A program made the translations under genes and the position numbers. Of a stretch of DNA of 7,832 nucleotides, positions 5,067 to 7,832 are shown one piece after another (the first letter of the stretch is position 1; each line of letters starts with the position of its first letter). This DNA comes from VGEM01 sp033764265 (GTDB taxonomy: Bacteria > Pseudomonadota > Alphaproteobacteria > Rhodospirillales > Rhodospirillaceae). Location of the stretch: assembly GCA_033764265.1 (NCBI GenBank), contig JANRJB010000309.1, positions 1 to 7,832 on the forward strand, given 5' to 3'. The notes below the pieces were generated by a model that worked only from the letters and a program-made list of their open reading frames with translations, did no database searches and had not been told where the DNA came from.

Positions 5067-6617
5067 ATGCTGAACTATTCCGCCTCGCGCATCGCCCTGG
5101 TCATCGCCGTCTGTCTGCTCGGCCTGGCTTTCGCCGCGCCCAACGTGCTGCCGTCGGGCCTGCTCGAGCGCCTGCCACGTTGGTTCAAGCCGATGGAACT
5201 CGGGCTCGACCTGCGCGGCGGGTCGTACCTGCTTTTAGAAGTGGACCTGGAGTCCGTCGCCAAGGAACAGATGACCGATCTGGAGGAAACCGTGCGCACC
5301 ACCCTGCGCGGGCCCCGCATCGGCTTTCGCAATCTGCGGTCCACCGACGACGCGGTCTACGTGACCATCGCCGATGCCGCAGAGGTCGAAAAGGCGCGCA
5401 GCGAACTGACGGCGGCCCTGACGACCATGTTGGTCGAGGTCGAGGAAGGCATCCGCATCAAGGTGTCGGTGCCGGAACAGGTGCGGCGCGAACGCCAGCT
5501 GTCCGCGGTCAATCAGTCGCTTGAGATCGTGCGCCGGCGCGTCGACGAATTCGGCACGTCGGAGCCGTCGATCCAGCGCCAGGGCACCGACCGCATCATC
5601 GTCGAGCTGCCGGGCGTCGATAATCCCGAGCGCATCAAGGCGCTGATCGGCCAGACCGCCAAGCTCAACTTTCACCTGATCGAGCCGGGCGCGATGGCCG
5701 CCACGGCCGCCGACTTGCCGCCCGGAACCATGCTGTTGCCCGGGCCGCCCGACGACCCGCGCATGTACGTGGTGCGCCGGCGCGTGGAAGTGTCGGGTGA
5801 GCGGTTGGTCGACGCGCAGCCGACCTTCCAGGAAGGCCAGCCGGTCGTGAATTTCCGATTCGACACCGCCGGCGGTCGCCGCTTCGGCCAGGTGTCGCAG
5901 AACAACGTCGGCAATCAGCTCGCCATCGTGCTCGACAACCGCGTCATCAGCGCACCGGTGATCCGCGGGCCGATCCTGGGCGGCAGCGGCATCATCGAGG
6001 GCGGATTCACGGTCGAAACCGCGCAGGACCTGGCGCTGTTGCTGCGCGCCGGCGCGCTGCCCGCGCCCTTGATCGTGCTGGAGGAACGCTCGGTCGGTCC
6101 CAGCCTGGGTCAGGACTCCATCGAGGACGGCCAGATCGCCAGCATCATCGGCGTGATCCTGGTGGCCGGCTTCATGATCGCGTCCTACTTCACCTTCGGC
6201 GTTCTGGCGGTGATCGCCATGTCGTTCAACGTGATCCTGCTGATCGCGGCGCTGAGCGGCCTGGGCGCGACACTGACCTTGCCCGGTATCGCCGGCATCG
6301 TACTCACGCTCGGCATGTCGGTGGACTCCAACGTGCTGATCTACGAACGCATGCGCGAGGAGTTCAAGGCCGGGCGCACGCTGCTCAACGCACTCAGTTC
6401 GGGCTTCAACCAGGCGTTCAGCGCGATCGTCGATTCGAACATCACGCAGCTGATCTCCGGCGTGCTCATGTTCTACCTGGGGTCCGGCCCGATCCGCGGC
6501 TTCGCCGTGACCCTGACCATCGGCATCTTCACGTCGCTATTTGCCACCATCATGATCACCCGTACCCTGGTGATCCTGTGGTTCCGCGCCGGCAAGCGCG
6601 TCGAATTGCCGATCTGA
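5067..6617 (+). CDS. secD: SecD, protein translocase subunit
   Basis: 516 residues. SecD forms the inner-membrane SecDF complex, an RND-superfamily machine that uses the proton motive force to pull translocating proteins out on the periplasmic side. Helix 1 is at about 7-24 and is followed by the conserved P-M-E-L-G-L-D-L-R-G-G (42-52). The large periplasmic region includes R-R-R-V-D-E-F-G-T-S-E-P (156-167), V-E-L-P-G-V (179-184), and the head-base element V-I-S-A-P-V-I-R-G-P (293-302). Helices 2-6 follow in the C-terminal third, with the helix-4 motif G-M-S-V-D-S-N-V-L-I-Y-E-R (416-428), whose D420 is the conserved proton-relay aspartate, and D-S-N-I-T (456-460). Length is normal for alphaproteobacterial SecD, shorter than in E. 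coli. The start at 5067 gives the expected M-L-N-Y-S...I-A-L-V N-terminus but has no visible Shine-Dalgarno sequence. The secD stop overlaps the secF ribosome binding site. Confidence 0.97.
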   Translation: MLNYSASRIALVIAVCLLGLAFAAPNVLPSGLLERLPRWFKPMELGLDLRGGSYLLLEVDLESVAKEQMTDLEETVRTTLRGPRIGFRNLRSTDDAVYVTIADAAEVEKARSELTAALTTMLVEVEEGIRIKVSVPEQVRRERQLSAVNQSLEIVRRRVDEFGTSEPSIQRQGTDRIIVELPGVDNPERIKALIGQTAKLNFHLIEPGAMAATAADLPPGTMLLPGPPDDPRMYVVRRRVEVSGERLVDAQPTFQEGQPVVNFRFDTAGGRRFGQVSQNNVGNQLAIVLDNRVISAPVIRGPILGGSGIIEGGFTVETAQDLALLLRAGALPAPLIVLEERSVGPSLGQDSIEDGQIASIIGVILVAGFMIASYFTFGVLAVIAMSFNVILLIAALSGLGATLTLPGIAGIVLTLGMSVDSNVLIYERMREEFKAGRTLLNALSSGFNQAFSAIVDSNITQLISGVLMFYLGSGPIRGFAVTLTIGIFTSLFATIMITRTLVILWFRAGKRVELPI

Positions 6618-6620
6618 GGG
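6616..6620 (+). promoter_or_regulatory. secF ribosome binding site overlapping the secD stop
   Basis: GAGGG lies seven bases before the secF ATG and shares two bases with the secD TGA (6615-6617). Terminating ribosomes would cover it, consistent with coupled and roughly balanced synthesis of the two partner subunits. Confidence 0.65.
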
Positions 6621-6627
6621 TCGTCGC

Positions 6628-7599
6628 ATGATCATTCAACCCCTGATGCGGTACGTGCTGCGCGAGTTCACGTTCGACTTCGTCGGCGCGCGCGGCTACG
6701 CCACCATGTTCTCCGCGGTGCTGATCGTCGGGTCGCTGCTGTCGCTCGGCACCCTGGGGCTCAATTTCGGCATCGACTTCGCCGGAGGTGTTTTGATCGA
6801 GGCGCGCGCGCCACAGGCGGTGGAACTCGCGCCGATCCGCGCAAAGGTCAACGATCTCGATCTCGGTGACGTATCGATTAGCACCATCGGTAACGAAGGC
6901 CGCGACATCACCATCCGCGTCCAGCGGCAGGAGGGCGGCGATGCCGCCCAGTCCGAGGCGTTGAACAAGGTGCAAGCGGCGCTGGGCGACGGCTACGAAA
7001 TCCGCCGCACCGAGGTGGTCGGCCCCAAGGTCGGCGGCGAGCTGGTCGTCAAGGGCGCCATGGCCATCGCGCTGGCGTTGATTGGCATCGCCATCTACGT
7101 CTGGATCCGGTTTGAATGGCAGTACGCTCTCGGGGCGCTATTGTCGCTGACGCACGACGTCATCAGTATTCTCGGCATTTTTTCGCTGTTCCAGATTCAG
7201 TTCGACCTGAACTCCGTCGCCGCCATCCTGACCATCACCGGCATTTCCATCAACGACACCGTGGTGGTCTACGATCGCGTTCGCGAGATGCTGCGCAAAT
7301 ACAAGAAGCTGCCGCTGCCCGACCTGTTGAATCTGGCGATCAACAAGGTGCTGGCGCGAACTCTCGTCACCAACGTGACCGTTCTGTTGGGCGTGCTCGC
7401 GTTATTGTTCGGCGGTGGTGACGTGCTGTGGGGCTTTTCGCTGGCGTTGCTGTGGGGCGTACTGATCGGTTCGTACTCCACCGTCTACGCCGCGCTGCCG
7501 ATCCTGGTCTATTTCGACCTGCGGCCCGACGACATGATGACCGCCAAGCGCCCGGCCGGCCAGGTGCCCGAGTACGAGCGCGCGCCGAACACACCCTGA
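6628..7599 (+). CDS. secF: SecF, protein translocase subunit
   Basis: 323 residues. SecF is the second half of the SecDF pump, with six membrane helices and a smaller periplasmic domain. Helix 1 is at about 25-46, followed by the signature F-G-I-D-F-A-G-G (47-54). The periplasmic domain ends at V-G-P-K-V-G-G-E-L (131-139). Helices 2-6 include W-I-R-F-E-W-Q-Y-A-L-G-A (159-170), L-T-H-D (175-178), and the helix-4 motif G-I-S-I-N-D-T-V-V-V-Y-D-R-V-R-E (205-220), whose D210 matches the conserved aspartate of the RND proton path. The element N-K-V-L-A-R-T-L-V-T-N-V-T (239-251) follows, whose R244 is the conserved arginine of the next helix. The start ATG has GAGGG seven bases upstream. An internal ATG (codon 7) is possible but has a poorer context. 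The gap to secD is only 10 bases. The tail is hydrophilic and ends P-E-Y-E-R-A-P-N-T-P. Confidence 0.97.
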   Translation: MIIQPLMRYVLREFTFDFVGARGYATMFSAVLIVGSLLSLGTLGLNFGIDFAGGVLIEARAPQAVELAPIRAKVNDLDLGDVSISTIGNEGRDITIRVQRQEGGDAAQSEALNKVQAALGDGYEIRRTEVVGPKVGGELVVKGAMAIALALIGIAIYVWIRFEWQYALGALLSLTHDVISILGIFSLFQIQFDLNSVAAILTITGISINDTVVVYDRVREMLRKYKKLPLPDLLNLAINKVLARTLVTNVTVLLGVLALLFGGGDVLWGFSLALLWGVLIGSYSTVYAALPILVYFDLRPDDMMTAKRPAGQVPEYERAPNTP

Positions 7600-7616
7600 G
7601 TGCGGCGGACCACGCC

Positions 7617-7832
7617 ATGGCCGTGCAGCTGATCCGGCAGGGCGGCGGGCGCCAGATCATCCAGCGCTACGGCAATGGTGGCTTCCGCGTGTCGGGCGTG
7701 GCCTACCGCGGCTCGATCGTCGTGCTGCCTGATGCGACCCAGGCGTGGGAGGTAGCGGCGTTCGCGGCGCTGTCGCCCGCCGCATTCGCGGACCTGTTCG
7801 CACGCGCCGCCACGCTCGACCTGTGCCTGGTG
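7617..7832 (+). CDS. Mth938-like (DUF498/COG3737) domain protein, N-terminal part; 3' end outside window
   Basis: An open frame of 72 codons runs from ATG at 7617 to the window edge with no stop. It begins M-A-V-Q-L-I-R-Q-G, then Q-I-I-Q-R-Y-G-N-G-G-F-R-V-S-G-V-A-Y-R-G-S-I-V-V-L-P-D (about 13-39), then W-E-V and an Ala-rich helix before L-D-L-C-L-V. The Y-G-x-G-G-F-R-[VI]-S-G segment and the G-S-[IV]-x-V-L-P-D segment are the usual opening of the Mth938-like family, which includes the mitochondrial complex I assembly factor NDUFAF3. The bacterial role is not well defined. The gene sits 17 bases after secF, the common alphaproteobacterial position for this family, so it is likely in the same transcript. 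No strong ribosome binding site is visible. The frame upstream of the ATG offers no better start. Confidence 0.85.
   Translation, partial: MAVQLIRQGGGRQIIQRYGNGGFRVSGVAYRGSIVVLPDATQAWEVAAFAALSPAAFADLFARAATLDLCLV

Overview
The window looks like a high-GC alphaproteobacterial chromosome. The order on the right (a DUF815-type AAA+ ATPase diverging from yajC-secD-secF, then a Mth938-domain protein) is an arrangement I know from many Alphaproteobacteria. The promoter in front of yajC (TTGCAT, 16 bp, TATAGT followed by CC) is of the usual alphaproteobacterial housekeeping type. Genus cannot be fixed from the sequence alone; a Rhodospirillales-like lineage is a guess.

Left half (1-3502, all + strand): a tightly packed, probably co-transcribed accessory cluster. 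It opens with the C-terminal part of a luciferase-like (LLM class) flavin-dependent monooxygenase that is cut by the window edge. Next come a 12-helix sugar-cation-symporter-type (GPH/MelB) transporter, a small secreted cupin protein whose start overlaps the transporter stop (ATGA), and a nitrilase-superfamily protein starting with GTG behind a good ribosome binding site. The mix of monooxygenase, transporter, exported cupin and carbon-nitrogen hydrolase fold suggests uptake and catabolism, or modification, of a small organic compound. The substrate cannot be read from the sequence. The most unusual gene here is the nitrilase-like protein: the fold motifs and catalytic Glu are intact, but the nucleophilic Cys is Ser and the catalytic Lys appears to be Arg.

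Middle (3499-4404, - strand): a DUF815 AAA+ ATPase, convergent with the nitrilase-like gene. Their stop codons share the four bases CTAA, so there is no room for a conventional terminator. A divergent control region of about 200 bp (4405-4607) follows, with a sigma70-type promoter toward yajC and two overlapping inverted repeats.

Right half (4608-7832, + strand): yajC, secD and secF encode the accessory SecDF-YajC complex, which uses the proton motive force to help the SecYEG/SecA translocon complete export. They are followed by the start of a Mth938-like protein that runs off the window. The yajC-secD junction holds a GC-rich hairpin and a possible 10-codon leader ORF ending over the secD start, and secD lacks a visible Shine-Dalgarno sequence.

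I found no tRNA, rRNA, CRISPR array, insertion sequence, attachment site or phage gene. The right half is ordinary housekeeping DNA. Anything new is more likely in the left cluster.
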